DNA from: Ampelocalamus luodianensis
Taxonomy: Eukaryota; Streptophyta; Magnoliopsida; Poales; Poaceae
Length of the DNA: 64,000 bases
Assembly: GCA_036346255.1 (NCBI GenBank)
Contig: CM070618.1
Location: 83,524,428-83,588,427 of the forward strand
Direction: 5' to 3'
Numbering within the stretch: position 1 is the first letter of the stretch; every line of letters begins with the position of its first letter. Position numbers and translations under genes: made by a program. The notes beneath the pieces are model-generated. The model was given only the letters and a program-made list of their open reading frames with translations. It made no database searches and had not been told where the DNA came from. Below are positions 37,375 through 47,506 of this stretch, one piece after another.

Positions 37375-38404
37375 AGGGACGTGGGGCCTGGCTGCAGTGA
37401 GATAAAGACGAAAGTGACGTGTTCCACGCTCGCACTGTTCGTTGAATTACTACGAGGAGCAACGAGGGTTCGGTCGTACGAGCGACGGCCGTGTTGGATG
37501 GAAGGACCTACCGCCGTGCTCGGAAGAGTCGACGATAGAGTTTGTTAGACCGGCCGGGGGACGCGAGGAAGAACAAACGGGATGCGATGGCGTTGAATAG
37601 GCTGCCAGTCTCCGCCTCCGAGTCGTCGGGTAGAACGGTGCGAGTTTATCGAGGAACATCGAGGTGGGCTACGCCGCTACCATCGTTGCCGTGCTGGATC
37701 GTGAGTGTGAACTATGGTGGCGCAGTGAGATAATGAGACAGACCGAGTTAGAGTTGTATGCAGTGACCGAACGTGCGGATGGAAAAAATTCACAGGGGAA
37801 AAGAGTATGCGTCGTGGACATAGATTAAAAAAATAAGTGATAGAGAATAAACATGGTAAGAATGTACTGGGTGCTGATGTAAGCGTCCGTTCTCCCCCTC
37901 AAATCGGAACGCACGGGTCATAGACTTATCCGTTATTACGTTGTGCGCTAACCTCGGAGAGAATCGGATAGATCACGGCAGTCGAGCAGATGACAGGGCT
38001 GGCCCACACGTCGGTGGGGGCCGTGGGGCCACCATAACTAGTCCTGTGTGTACTACTCCATATAGTAGCTGACAAGGTGTGGCACATGGGCCGCATACGT
38101 CTCTTAACTCTCTACGATTTGGACTGCGCCGTGTATAATTGCTAGGGGTTACACTGCTTCATGTGTTCAGCAAATACTACTATCAAACTTTCAGCAAATA
38201 CTACTATCAAACTTATCAATTATGTTCCGGTACCAGCTGTTATGTTCCATACGGCCTTGCAAATACTACTATCAAACTTATCAATTATGTTCCGGTACCA
38301 GCTGTTATGTTCCATACGGCCATGCAAACTGACACAGATGAGGCTACATCCCGTCTCGGCAAAAATTCCAGCCAATTCCGTTCGATTCCAGCCATTCCGG
38401 TACC
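37375..38404. other. Intergenic region upstream of uricase
   Basis: No gene or complete transposon recognised. It presumably contains the distal uricase promoter. Apart from the tandem repeat at 38168-38324 I see no further structure that I can name. Confidence 0.5.
38168..38324 (+). repeat. 65-bp tandem duplication
   Basis: A unit beginning GCAAATACTACTATCAAAC and containing TATGTTCCGGTACCAGCTG occurs at 38194-38258 and 38259-38323, nearly identical. A partial third copy of the first 24 bases lies immediately upstream, at about 38168. The high identity suggests a recent slippage or unequal-crossover event. Confidence 0.9.
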
Positions 38405-38790
38405 CAGGGGCGGAACTAGAACAAAAATGATCAGGGTTCACCGTTTCACCGTATATATAACAACATATATAATTTTGAAGCAACATGGTACAAAATAGTA
38501 ATGTATCCAACAATTTTTAGCATCAATATTTCAACATAACCAATAGCAATGTACAATGATAAAAAGTAGCGATCAATATGCTTACCAACATAAAGAAATT
38601 CACTAATAATATTTTTATTTGTAGGCTTGTAGCAAAGTGAAGCAACTAAGGGCGAAATTATGGATAAGGATAGTCGATATGGCAAAATACATCATCCGAT
38701 CTCAATGACCTATAAAAATAGAACAAAATAAATTAAAATAATCTAGTAAAAAATAGAATAGTCAAATGAAAGTAAATACAATACCTTTTA

Positions 38791-38955
38791 CTATTTATGT
38801 TCTTTCAAGTTTATGAAATGATGAACCACAACGTCATTGGTAACTTTCTTCATTTCTTCTTTCTCTGCATAGCAAATTAAGCTATCACTTATGAAATCAT
38901 CACTGATGCGATTGCGTAAATAATTTTTCACAATTATCATGGCTGAAAAACACAT
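38791..38955 (-). pseudogene. hAT transposase C-terminal (dimerisation) remnant
   Basis: The minus strand reads MCFSAMIIVKNYLRNRISDD, then FISDSLICYAEKEEMKKVTN, ending INLKEHK and a stop at 38791. This is the usual tail of plant hAT transposases of the TTF-type zinc-finger group, where the dimerisation helices precede a short Lys-rich end. All upstream transposase domains, including the catalytic residues, are absent. Confidence 0.8.
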
Positions 38956-39109
38956 CTCAACTAAAAATTGTCTGCCATTTTTCGATCAACATGTTGTCAA
39001 ATCAAATGTTATGTTTAACAACAAGAACAATAAAGTACAAGCATTGATCAAACATACGTGCAGATAGTGAGATATGCGTTTTTACTTACTTGGCATTGGT
39101 GGACTAGCA

Positions 39110-39128
39110 CACAGCACACACGGGTGTT
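39110..39128 (+). repeat. 19-bp direct repeat, left copy, at the captured kinase segment
   Basis: CACAGCACACACGGGTGTT here and CACAGCACACACGGCTGTT at 39656-39674 differ at one base. They bracket the segment holding the kinase exon and its intron inside the hAT element, as expected if microhomology mediated the capture. Confidence 0.75.
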
Positions 39129-39544
39129 TTGTTCACTTCAAGTTCAATTTCCAGTGTAAAAGAACCTCAATTTGAAAGTTCAAACCCTAAATTTTAGGTT
39201 TATAACCCTAGCATATGATAAAAAAAAAACGTCCATCATCAAGTTGAAAAATCACCTAACATTAGCATATGATGAAAATAACAACCACCATCATTCATCA
39301 AGTTAGAACAGAGGAGCTGCACCTAACTCAGGCTATCCTCTTGACTTAACAGAAAAGAAACAGAGACTAAAGAAAGGCAGGGGACAAGAACAGCTCATCA
39401 CTCATAAACCAGATTACCAGAAGGCACCCGTAGGGGCTCAAGTTTCCAATTTAACAATTTTTTTAACTTGATCGTCTCAAGAACCACCAAATTAACCCTC
39501 AAAGCGACCAAAATGACAAACAAAACATAAAAAGAACTCACTTT

Positions 39545-39660
39545 TGAGTTTTGAAGAGGTGGTTCTCCAAGCTCCCGCCGCTCATGAACTCGTACACTAG
39601 CATAATAGCATTAGCATCCGGTGCTCATCCTCGTAGCAGTAGCCGCTCAACTGCGCACAG
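39545..39660 (-). pseudogene. Captured receptor-like cytoplasmic kinase fragment inside the hAT element
   Basis: The minus strand encodes LSGYCYEDEHRMLM and, after a small frame break, MLVYEFMSGGSLENHLFK. This matches kinase subdomains IV-V of PBS1-like receptor-like cytoplasmic kinases, where LIGYC-EDEHRLLVYEFM-GSLENHLF is typical. The coding match stops at AAAA|GTGAGT, a splice donor, so genomic DNA including the exon-intron edge was captured. The frame break appears to be a short internal duplication (ATGCTA). There is no ATP-binding loop and no catalytic loop. Confidence 0.82.
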
Positions 39661-40042
39661 CACACACGGCTGTTCGCCTGTTCGGGTTCTCGCCTTCTCG
39701 GCCCGAGAATCTCTGAAGAAGCTAACGTCGCCTCGCCTACTCGCGTGGGCCAAGCGCCAAGCTGCGTGCGCGCAAGGCTGCTGCCTGCTGGGTCCACGCG
39801 CTGCTGGGCCGCTGGCGAGACGCGCAACGCAACGCATGCAATGACGCAAGGGTGCAAGCTGCTGGGCCACCAGGCGCGTGAGCGTGCGCGTGCGCGCTGA
39901 GCTAAAAGAGGCTCGGGTGCACAGTTTTTTTGTTTGGGGGTGCACATGTGTATCAGATATGTAAATCTCCACTAAATTTTTTTTTGGACCCGGTGTCCTG
40001 TGACACCGGGTGGGCCTCTTGGGCTCCGCCCCTGCCGGTACC

Positions 40043-40265
40043 GGACCATGGTGTTGATAACGATGAAGCAACGAGTTGGCGATGCTTCAGGGAGGTAGAT
40101 CGCGGAGGTGGGCACGACAGCGGCCGAGGATTGTCGATGGTGAGGAGATCGACGCGGACAGATCGGTCACTATTTTAGGGAAGAAAATATGCATCGGATT
40201 CGGGGTTTGCGGTCTGTGGGGCGAAGCAAATGGTGCAGGCTGCAGTGGGGTGGAGCAGATGGCGC
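40043..40265. other. GC-rich spacer between the hAT element and the LINE
   Basis: No coding region or repeat that I recognise. It could include the unrecognised 5' part of the LINE insertion. Confidence 0.35.
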
Positions 40266-41309
40266 GGGCATAGTGATATGCTCATGAAAACATCATTGAC
40301 TGGTGGACTGACAGATCCAAGTAGGAGAATGAAAACAACTCAAAGGGCCAAGCCTCTCTCATAATCTTGATCTTATGTCACATTTGGAAGGAAGGGAACG
40401 GAAGGATTTTCCAACACAGGAGAAATGTGCCGCAAAGGTTATTAGCAACCATCAAAGAAGAGGCCCGGGCGTGGGTGGCAAGTGGCGCGGCCAAACTGGC
40501 CACCTACTTACTAGAGGAAGGCGATGCCAACTCAGGCCATCACTGAATGAACTCGGGGCCAGAGAGATGGACAAGAAGCCAGTATGACACAAGAAAAACG
40601 GCAACAAGATGGCCCTCCCTTGACTACAGGCAACATACCCGAAGCTCAGGAAGTGGAACCTCGGCAAATAAACAGGTATGCTGGTCTTGTTGGCCTGATA
40701 CTGTTCATTTTCAGACTGTCCAAGCTACATCGGGCAGAGGAGGCAAGACACCCCGGCAAATAAACAGGTATGCTGGTCTTGTTGGCCTGATACTGTTCAT
40801 TTTCAGACTGTCCAAGCTACATCGGGCAGAGGAGGCAAGCATTCTTGAATCTTGAGTCGTCCAGCACCTCAACGACTAGTCGTCCCGAATGACGCTGCGG
40901 GGGGTTGGGGGGTGCAAAGCAGATGAAAGATGGGGACGATAGAAAGGAGGCATACTCACCGTTTTAAAACATAAACAAAAACGCCAGGGGCGAAGAAAGA
41001 AGGGCGGTGGAGCAACAGATGAACTGCCGGTGTGTGTTGATCTCCCCAGCTCCTCTATCACGTTGTGGCCGTTGTCTGTTTTTTGTTTTGTTTACTCGTC
41101 TTTTCTATTTTGCCTGTGCAGCTTGAACAAAGTGTCTTGTTATAGGCCGCCCAATTCTTTTGTTTTCTTTTTAGATTTCGGCTTACTGGCCCGGCCTTCA
41201 AGGCTTGGATCTCTAGGGATGGACTAAGTATACACTGTCTTTGCCTTTTTTACCTTCTTTGATGTAGAAATGGCAGTTCTCCTGCCGTTCCGTCAAAAAA
41301 AAAAAGTTT
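40266..41309 (+). mobile_element. 5'-truncated LINE (non-LTR retrotransposon) 3' end
   Basis: An in-frame piece at 40368-40510 reads ILCHIWKEGNGRIFQHRRN and ATIKEEARAWVASGAAKLA. The motif W-x-I-W-K-E-R-N-x-R-x-F is typical of the end of plant LINE ORF2. The 3' end has GATGTAGAAATGGCAG...CTGCCGTTCCGTC followed by an A-run at about 41297-41307, the usual cereal LINE tail. The 5' boundary is approximate, and no target-site duplication was found. Confidence 0.75.
40662..40838 (+). repeat. 92-bp tandem duplication within the LINE
   Basis: The 85-base unit from CGGCAAATAAACAGG to ATCGGGCAGAGGAGGCAAG occurs at 40662-40746 and 40754-40838 with no difference I can see. The complete identity implies that this duplication is much younger than the LINE insertion. 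Confidence 0.92.
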
Positions 41310-41366
41310 TACTGTCTTCATCTAAACTCAAAGGTACTTACAAATCTTTCTTTTACTTGGTTTTAG

Positions 41367-42880
41367 GAGGAGTACTTTGAGATTCCATGGAGTAATTTGA
41401 GATCAAAGGTGGAGCCATCTGTTGCTGAGAAGTCATTAATTAACCACAGTGATTGCTTAGTGAGCGGTCAAGTCATTACAGCCTCTGCTGCTTATGTAAG
41501 TAAGAGGCTGTGATGACAGCAGAGGGTCGTTTGGTGGAATACACATACCCTGTCATAGCCACAGGCCACGCAAATCAGTGTCCTCGAAAAAGGAGACAGA
41601 CGAACAGTTTCAGGAAGGCAAGCTACCACTTTCCTCAAATTGAATCTTTGATTTCATAAGTTTCTTTTGTCTATCCACCTGTCTATCACTTACATAACCA
41701 CCCTTCCCTTTTTTATTCATTTGCAGTAACAAGCATATTTCTAAAAAAAACAGTAACAGTTCCTCATATTTTCAAATGGACTTGTCTAGCAATAGCTCAG
41801 GATCACATATATGGAACAAAGGTCATGCTTCAGTGCTTTGCTATATTCAATCCAAAATTGTGTGTTATCCTGTACTCTTTTTAAATGTATCACTGGCACC
41901 TGGCGGTGTACATTTGACATAGGGAATGATTGCCGGACATGACTGGTTCTTTGCAAATGATATATTGTTAGCTCTTGTGTATCTGATCTCATTTACATTT
42001 CCAGATAACATGAGGATAAAACATTCTGGGTCTATTATTATTGGGGGTGGGCCAGCAGGTGTTGAACTTGCTGCTGAAATAGCTGTGAGTTATCCAGACA
42101 AGAAGGTGACTTTGGTTCATGACAGACCAAGATTGTTAGAATCTATTGGCGAAAAAGCTGGTGGCAAGGCACTGCGTTGGCTGAGATCAAAGAATGTCGA
42201 AGTTCTTTTGGATCAGTCGGTCGATCTAGAATCCATTTCAGAGGGAGACAGACTCTACAGAACTTCATCTGGAGTAGAGATAACAGCCAATAGCTACTTC
42301 TCTTGCCACGACAGTCCACTGAGTTCATCATGGATTAGAGATTCTGAGCTGAGAAAATACTTGGATAGTGATGGAAGATTGATGATTGATGTGAATCTCA
42401 GGCTGAAAGGCCAAAGTAATATTTTTGCTGCTGGTGATATCACTGATATTCCTGTAAGTCATCCTTAACTTCCATTTTATTTATGGAACTTCCACTTATA
42501 TCCAACAGCTAGCTCGTATGTCATTTCACAGCTGACAAATCTATTTGTTAAATGCTGTTCTGGCGGCTGTAGAAACAAAAGCATGGTGCTGATCCTCGTA
42601 AAATTTCTTGTTGGCAAGAGCTCAAGCAAGGGTACTTTGCGCAGAGGCATGCAATGACAGTCGCTAAGAACATAAAGCTGTTGATGGATGGGGCAAAAGA
42701 CAGTAAGCTATTGAAATACAAACCTTCATTAACAATGCCGATGGTGTCACTGGGAAAGAAGGATGATGTGGTTTAGTTCTCCTTTGCCACGATCATAGGG
42801 CGCCTTCCTGGGAAGATGAAATCCCGAGACTTGTTTGTGAACAGAACAAGGACTGCTGGGGCTTCCACGGTGAATTGTTC
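41367..42880 (+). pseudogene. AIF-like (apoptosis-inducing factor homolog) FAD/NADH oxidoreductase pseudogene
   Basis: Exon-like segments: 41367-41617 (EEYFEIPWSNLRSKVEPSVA; frameshift near 41500; then MTAEGRLVEYTYPVIATGHA), 42005-42453 (GSIIIGGGPAGVELAAEIAV, the NADH-binding GxGxxG fold; ending NIFAAGDITDIP) and about 42619-42860 (LKQGYFAQRHAMTVAKNIKL through KMKSRDLFV). The order matches plant AIF homologs (AMID/FSP1-like NAD(P)H dehydrogenases). The N-terminal FAD-binding exon is absent and replaced by the LINE. There is a frameshift, a non-canonical GC donor after 41617, a doubtful acceptor for the last exon, and a stop where homologs have Gln (42773-42775). I conclude that it is a pseudogene. 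Confidence 0.85.
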
Positions 42881-43370
42881 TACACTATATTAAATCCTGA
42901 AAACTCCCCAAAATTTTTTGCCACGGTGAATTAATCAACCAGAGGATGTTTGCGTGGTGGTACAGAGACTGAATGGCGCATATTCTGCCCGTGTTGGCGT
43001 CGAGGGCGACAATTTTGACTACGTGGATTGGCCATGGGCTGTCGGTTTGATAATAGCCAAACACAAAATCACGTTGTTTTCGCTTGTCAATGGGTTTATT
43101 GGATTGTGATGACAAACAAGCACATTAGGAAATCTCAAACAGCGCGTGCCTTTTCATGGAAACCGAAAGATGCTTCCACCTAATCTGGACGTTATATTTG
43201 CACATAGCATTGCCAAATTGCTATGTCTTTATCTGGCTTGAAAGCATAAATTTGCTATTACATCTCACCTGAAATGGCACGGCACATTGTCCTCTTCTTT
43301 GGTTCTTTTCTGAATAAACAGGAGTTTCTAATCCTAAAATGGTACTAGTACTATCCTTCTTGCTGCCTGC
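42881..43370. other. Unassigned sequence between the AIF-like pseudogene and the copia LTR
   Basis: About 490 bases without a recognised gene or element. A 76-codon minus-strand open frame at 42885-43115 has no family resemblance that I can defend. Confidence 0.4.
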
Positions 43371-43733
43371 TGTATTGCGACAAGCACCTGAGAAAATCTC
43401 GCACGTGTCGGCAAAGGGACCGATCTACGCACGCGAACACCTAGACATAAATACACACGCACTCTGGAACACAAAGAACGAGTTTGCAAATACGAGAGAC
43501 AGATTTTGGTGCTGCTGAACTGCTACAGCTTTTCAGAATTTTCTTCTCTTTATTCTCACGTGAAAGAGTAACGGAAAGAAACCGACACAATGCAACATCA
43601 ATGCGCAGCAATGACTGCTATTGAGCCATGCAAAGAACGGCAGCAATGAAAGGCATCAATGCTGCTAATGCAAACAAAAAGACTTACAAGTAATAAACAC
43701 AAGAAAACTGCTCACAGCATTAATTAACAAACA
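43371..43733 (-). repeat. 3' LTR of copia A (outer end tentative)
   Basis: The inner end at 43733 is fixed by the polypurine tract. The outer end at 43371 is inferred from the first suitable TG/CA terminus (minus strand ...CGCAATACA), giving 363 bp. The matching 5' LTR is not in the window, so the boundary cannot be tested here. Confidence 0.55.
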
Positions 43734-43736
43734 CCC

Positions 43737-46700
43737 CCTAATCCTTTATGTGTTTTCTTGATCTCGACGATGTCGATCCTTGTGCGCAGCTCCTGGAACT
43801 TGACGTGGCCCAGCTCCTTCGTCAGAATGTCAGCAAGCTGCTCTTCGGTCTTGATGTACTCTACCTCAACTTTGTCGTCTTCAACGCATTCCCGAATAAA
43901 ATGATATCGGGTGTCTATGTGCTTGCTCCGATCGTGAAACACCAGATTTTTGCTGAGGGAGATCACCGACTTGTTGTCGACTTTGAGCATGACACTGCCT
44001 ACCTCTTCATTCTTCAAGTCAGCGAGTAAACAAGCGAGCCAGATACCTTGGTAGGCAGCCGTTGTAGCTGCGATGTACTCGGCCTCTCAAGAGGACAGTG
44101 CCAAAACCTTCTGCTTATGAGATTGCCAGCTAATGGTGCTGCGACCGAGGAAGAAGAGGACATCCGTCGTGCTCTTGCGGTCGTCGACGTCACCAGCCAT
44201 ATCGCTATCGATGTAGCTGACAAACCGTGGCTCTTCCAATTTCTTCGCATAACGATAGCCATAACTCCGCGTACCAGCAATGTACCAGAGTATATGCTTG
44301 ACTGCCGCCAAGTGCTCGGTGGTTAGCATTTCCATGAAGCGACTTACGTAGCCCACCGAGTACACGATGTCGGGTCTAGTATGCACTAGGTACCGCAAGC
44401 TCCCGACGATGCTCCGATAGGCCGTGGCGTCCATGAGAGGGGCTGAGCTTGCCTTGCTCAGCTTGAGCCTCGTCTCCATGGGAACATGGCAGAGATTGCA
44501 ATCTGCCATACCGCTCTTCTCAAGAATTTTGAGCGCGTATGCAGATTGGTTCAGCGTGATGTAGCCATCGGACTGGTGCACTTCGATGCCGAGGTAGAAG
44601 CTGAGCAGGCTGAGATCGCTCATTTTGAATGAGTTTTTCATTTACCTTTTGAACTTGACGATCTCCTATGCGTCAGTGCCCGTGATAATGAGGTCGTCGA
44701 CGTAGACACCCATCAGTAGCTGCAATGCACCGCTGCCACGCATGTATACCGCATGTTCTGATGTGCTCCGCTAAAACCTAAGCGACAGCAAACAGCTATC
44801 AAGCTTGGTGTTCCACGCTCTCGACGCTTGCTTCAAGCTGTAGAGGGCCTTGTGGAGCCTCAGCACCTTCTGCTCATGGCCCTCGACCTCAAAGCTAGGG
44901 GAGGTTGGGCGACGTAAACCTCCTCGTCGAGCTCACCGTTGAGGAATGCCGATTTGACGTCCATGTGGTGTACTGGCCATCCCTCGTGCACGGCAAGCGC
45001 GATTAGCAAGCGCACGGACTCAAGACGGGCCACCGGCGCGAACACCTTCTCGTAGTCGACGCCTTGGTGCTGCACATAGCCCTTTGCTACGAGGCGGGCC
45101 TTGCGCTTGATAACAGCGCCGTGAGAGTTCTTCTTCACCTTGAATACCCACTTCAAACCGATGGGACGATGACTCGCCGGGATGTCGACGAGGTCCCACG
45201 TGTTGTTCTCCTCGATGGAACACATCTCCTTGAGCATCGCCTTGTGCCAGCACTGGTGCTGCTCTGTCTCAGCGAATGTGGTCAGCTCCTCAGCGGCCAT
45301 GAGATGCAGCTCGTCCATGTCAAGCTCCTGAGCAGTGGTCGTGTCATACACGTTGACCACGGTTCGAAAGCGATGCAGCCCGTCATCGTCGATGTCGAGC
45401 ATGGCCGAGGCGTCAGTGGGCGGTGAAATGAATTCCAACCCACCTTGTCCCATGGGCATAGATGTGCTCGCCGCTGCTCCGGATGCCGGTGTCAGTGGCC
45501 TAGGGCTGGGCGCGTGACTCGGCACTACTGGTGTCGATGGCTCATCACTCCCGTGCGGGGCGGGGTTGCCACACACAACACCTGTTATAGGATATACGGT
45601 ATACTCGACAGTGAACGTCTCACCGGAGTTAGTCGTAGCTGCATTGCCCTACACGCCCCAGTCCCAATGTGTCACCTCGTCGAAGACGACGTCGCGCGTC
45701 ATGTGCACACGCTTGCCGACGGGGCTGTAGACGCGATATGCCTTGGCGTCGGGCTCATAGCCGATGAACAACATCGGCGTGTTCATGCCATCAAGTTTCT
45801 TCAGGTGCAGCTTCATCACCTTGACGTGCGCAACATAGCCAAAGGTGCGGAGAAAATGAACTGGAGGTTGTGCGCCATGCCATGCCTCGTACGACGTCAT
45901 GCCCTCGACGTTGCAGGTCGGGTCTCGGTTCAGGATGAACACGATCGTCATGACTGCCTCACCCCAAAACATCCCCAACATGCTCTTGGCCTTCACCATG
46001 CTGCGAGCCATAGCTACCACCGTTTGGTTTCGACGCTCGACGATGCCGTTCTGCTGCGGGGAGTATGGCACCGTGAGATGCCGCTGGACGCCGCGATCAA
46101 CGTGGTACTCACCAAACTCAACCGATGTGAACTCGCCGCCATGGTCAGTGCGGAGGGCGCGCAGCATGCACCTGGTTTCCACCTCAACGCTGGTCTGGAA
46201 TCGCTTGATCGCCACCGGCGCCTCGTCCTTCGTCGTGAGCAAGACCAGCCACATGTAGTGGCTGAGGTCGTTGATGAGGAGCAGAAAATATTGCTTCCCG
46301 CCTGGTGTGGTCGGTGCGATGGGGCCACAGAGATCGCCATGCACTAGGTCGAGGACATGCTCTGCACGGTACTTTGCCTACTCCGGGTGCGGGGTGTGCC
46401 GCTGCTTGCCAACAAGACAGCTGTCGCAAATTTGATCGACATGATCGATCTGCGGTAACCCGTGCACCATGCCACATTGCGCCAGCTTCCGTAGCGCCTA
46501 GAAGTTAAGGTGTCCGTACCTAGCATGCCATCGCCACACGTCATCGCCACACCGCGCGGACAGATAGACCGGCTATGCAATGCTGAGGGTGAGCACACAA
46601 AGCCGATTGCAAGTACGGTTTACCCGAGCAAGTATGCGATGCTGCTGGTCACAGATCATGAGCACGCTATCCTGGATGAGCATCTGGTAGCCGTTCTCAT

Positions 46701-46880
46701 TCAGCTACCTGAGGCTCACTATGTTGCTGTGTAGTCATGGGATGTAGTACACCCCCGTCAGCGTACGGTGCTCCCCGTTCCGACAGGTGAACAAGAGGTG
46801 CCACGCCCACGTATATCTACCACCAAGCCGTCACCAAACTTGACGGAGCAGGTGACACCCTCGTCCATCTTCGTGAAGCT
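43737..46880 (-). pseudogene. copia A pol: integrase, reverse transcriptase, RNase H
   Basis: Integrase (46344-45649) keeps the Asp-Asp-Glu triad: MHGDLCGPI, RALRTDHGGEF and PQQNGIVERRN. The reverse transcriptase begins at 45253-44860 (HRPIGLKWVFKVKKNSHGAV; FAPVARLESVRLLIALAVHE; MDVKSAFLNGELDEEVYV). The catalytic YVDDLI is at about 44690-44710, followed by a stop. The frame resumes at 44641-44087 (MADCNLCHVPMETRLKL; VGYVSRFMEMLTTEHLAAVK) and RNase H runs to 43737 (NKSVISLSKNLVFHDRSKHI, then EEQLADILTKELG). Conserved catalytic residues remain, but at least three interruptions make it non-functional. Confidence 0.88.
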
Positions 46881-46883
46881 TGC

Positions 46884-47506
46884 CTAGCACCCGGACATGT
46901 GATTACTAGCGCCGGTGTCTAGGTACCAAGCATTGTCGTGGGCGTCCTCCTCATGCCCTAGATGCACCTGCGCGTGCACCTTGTTGAGCACCACATCAGT
47001 GCCCGTGCCCACGGAAGCTTCGGTGAGCGTGCACACCTGCACCATGAGAAGCACGGGTTCGTTGTCATCGGCTTGCGTCAAGTGGGCCTGCTCGGTACAC
47101 TTTGGCTTTCGGCAGTCCCTAGAGTAATGTTCGTACTTATCGCGGTTGTAGCACTGAACCTGTGACATGTGATAGCGCACACCGAACGAGCCACTGTCCT
47201 TACTGTCGTGCCCGCCTTTGCCACACCCATGGCCAGGCGGCTTGCCGCGATAACGGTTATCACCATCGGAGGAGTCGATGCCTTGCTCCCTCTTCTTGGC
47301 GCGTGCGAGCCACTCCTCTTTAGCGAGGAGAATACGCCCACCGGAGCCCCCCGAGTCATTACACGCATAGCGCTACTCTATTGATCGAAGCCAGCCGGTG
47401 AGCTCTTCAATCAACAACGTGCTCAAGTCAAGCAGTGTCTCGTTCGAGATTGCCACCTGTGTATACCTGGGTGGCACAACACGAAGGAATTTCTTGACTA
47501 TCTTTT
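46884..47506 (-). pseudogene. copia A gag C-terminus and protease
   Basis: The gag segment FLRVVPPRYTQVAISNET, then EELTGWLRSIE, is followed by a zinc knuckle (CYNRDKYEHYSRDC) and the aspartic protease active site WYLDTGASNHMSGC at about 46884-46930. A stop near 47377 and a frameshift break it. The reading frame is cut at 47506/47507 by a gypsy LTR piece. Confidence 0.8.

Larger units (their letters stand above)
38405..40034 (-). mobile_element. hAT element carrying a kinase-gene fragment, 8-bp TSD
   Basis: The terminal inverted repeat CAGGGGCGGA(A/G)C at the left pairs with ...GGGCTCCGCCCCTG at the right. The exact 8-bp duplication CCGGTACC flanks it at 38397-38404 and 40035-40042, which is diagnostic of the hAT superfamily. 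The 1630-bp interior keeps only the C-terminal end of a minus-strand transposase (38791-38955) plus a captured protein-kinase exon (about 39545-39660). It is therefore an internally deleted, non-autonomous element. Confidence 0.93.
43371..47506 (-). mobile_element. Ty1/copia retrotransposon A, minus strand, 5' truncated
   Basis: Read on the minus strand, the order is gag C-terminus, protease, integrase, reverse transcriptase, RNase H, polypurine tract and LTR. Integrase before reverse transcriptase is diagnostic of copia. The gag N-terminus is cut off at 47506 by a gypsy LTR fragment. The purine tract GATTAGGGGG directly precedes the 3' LTR start TGTTTGTTAATT at 43733. Stops break the polyprotein at several points. 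Confidence 0.9.

Noticed and set aside
36761..37462. A 233-codon minus-strand frame across the uricase 5' region
   Set aside because: It reads through introns 1 and 2 of uricase. The spliced model gives a family-standard protein, so the unspliced frame is not real.
42885..43115. 76-codon minus-strand open frame after the AIF-like pseudogene
   Set aside because: No recognisable family, no splice context, and a length expected by chance.
45445..46347. A 300-codon plus-strand open frame
   Set aside because: It is the antisense shadow of the copia A integrase, whose minus-strand frame has the Asp-Asp-Glu triad and clear homology.
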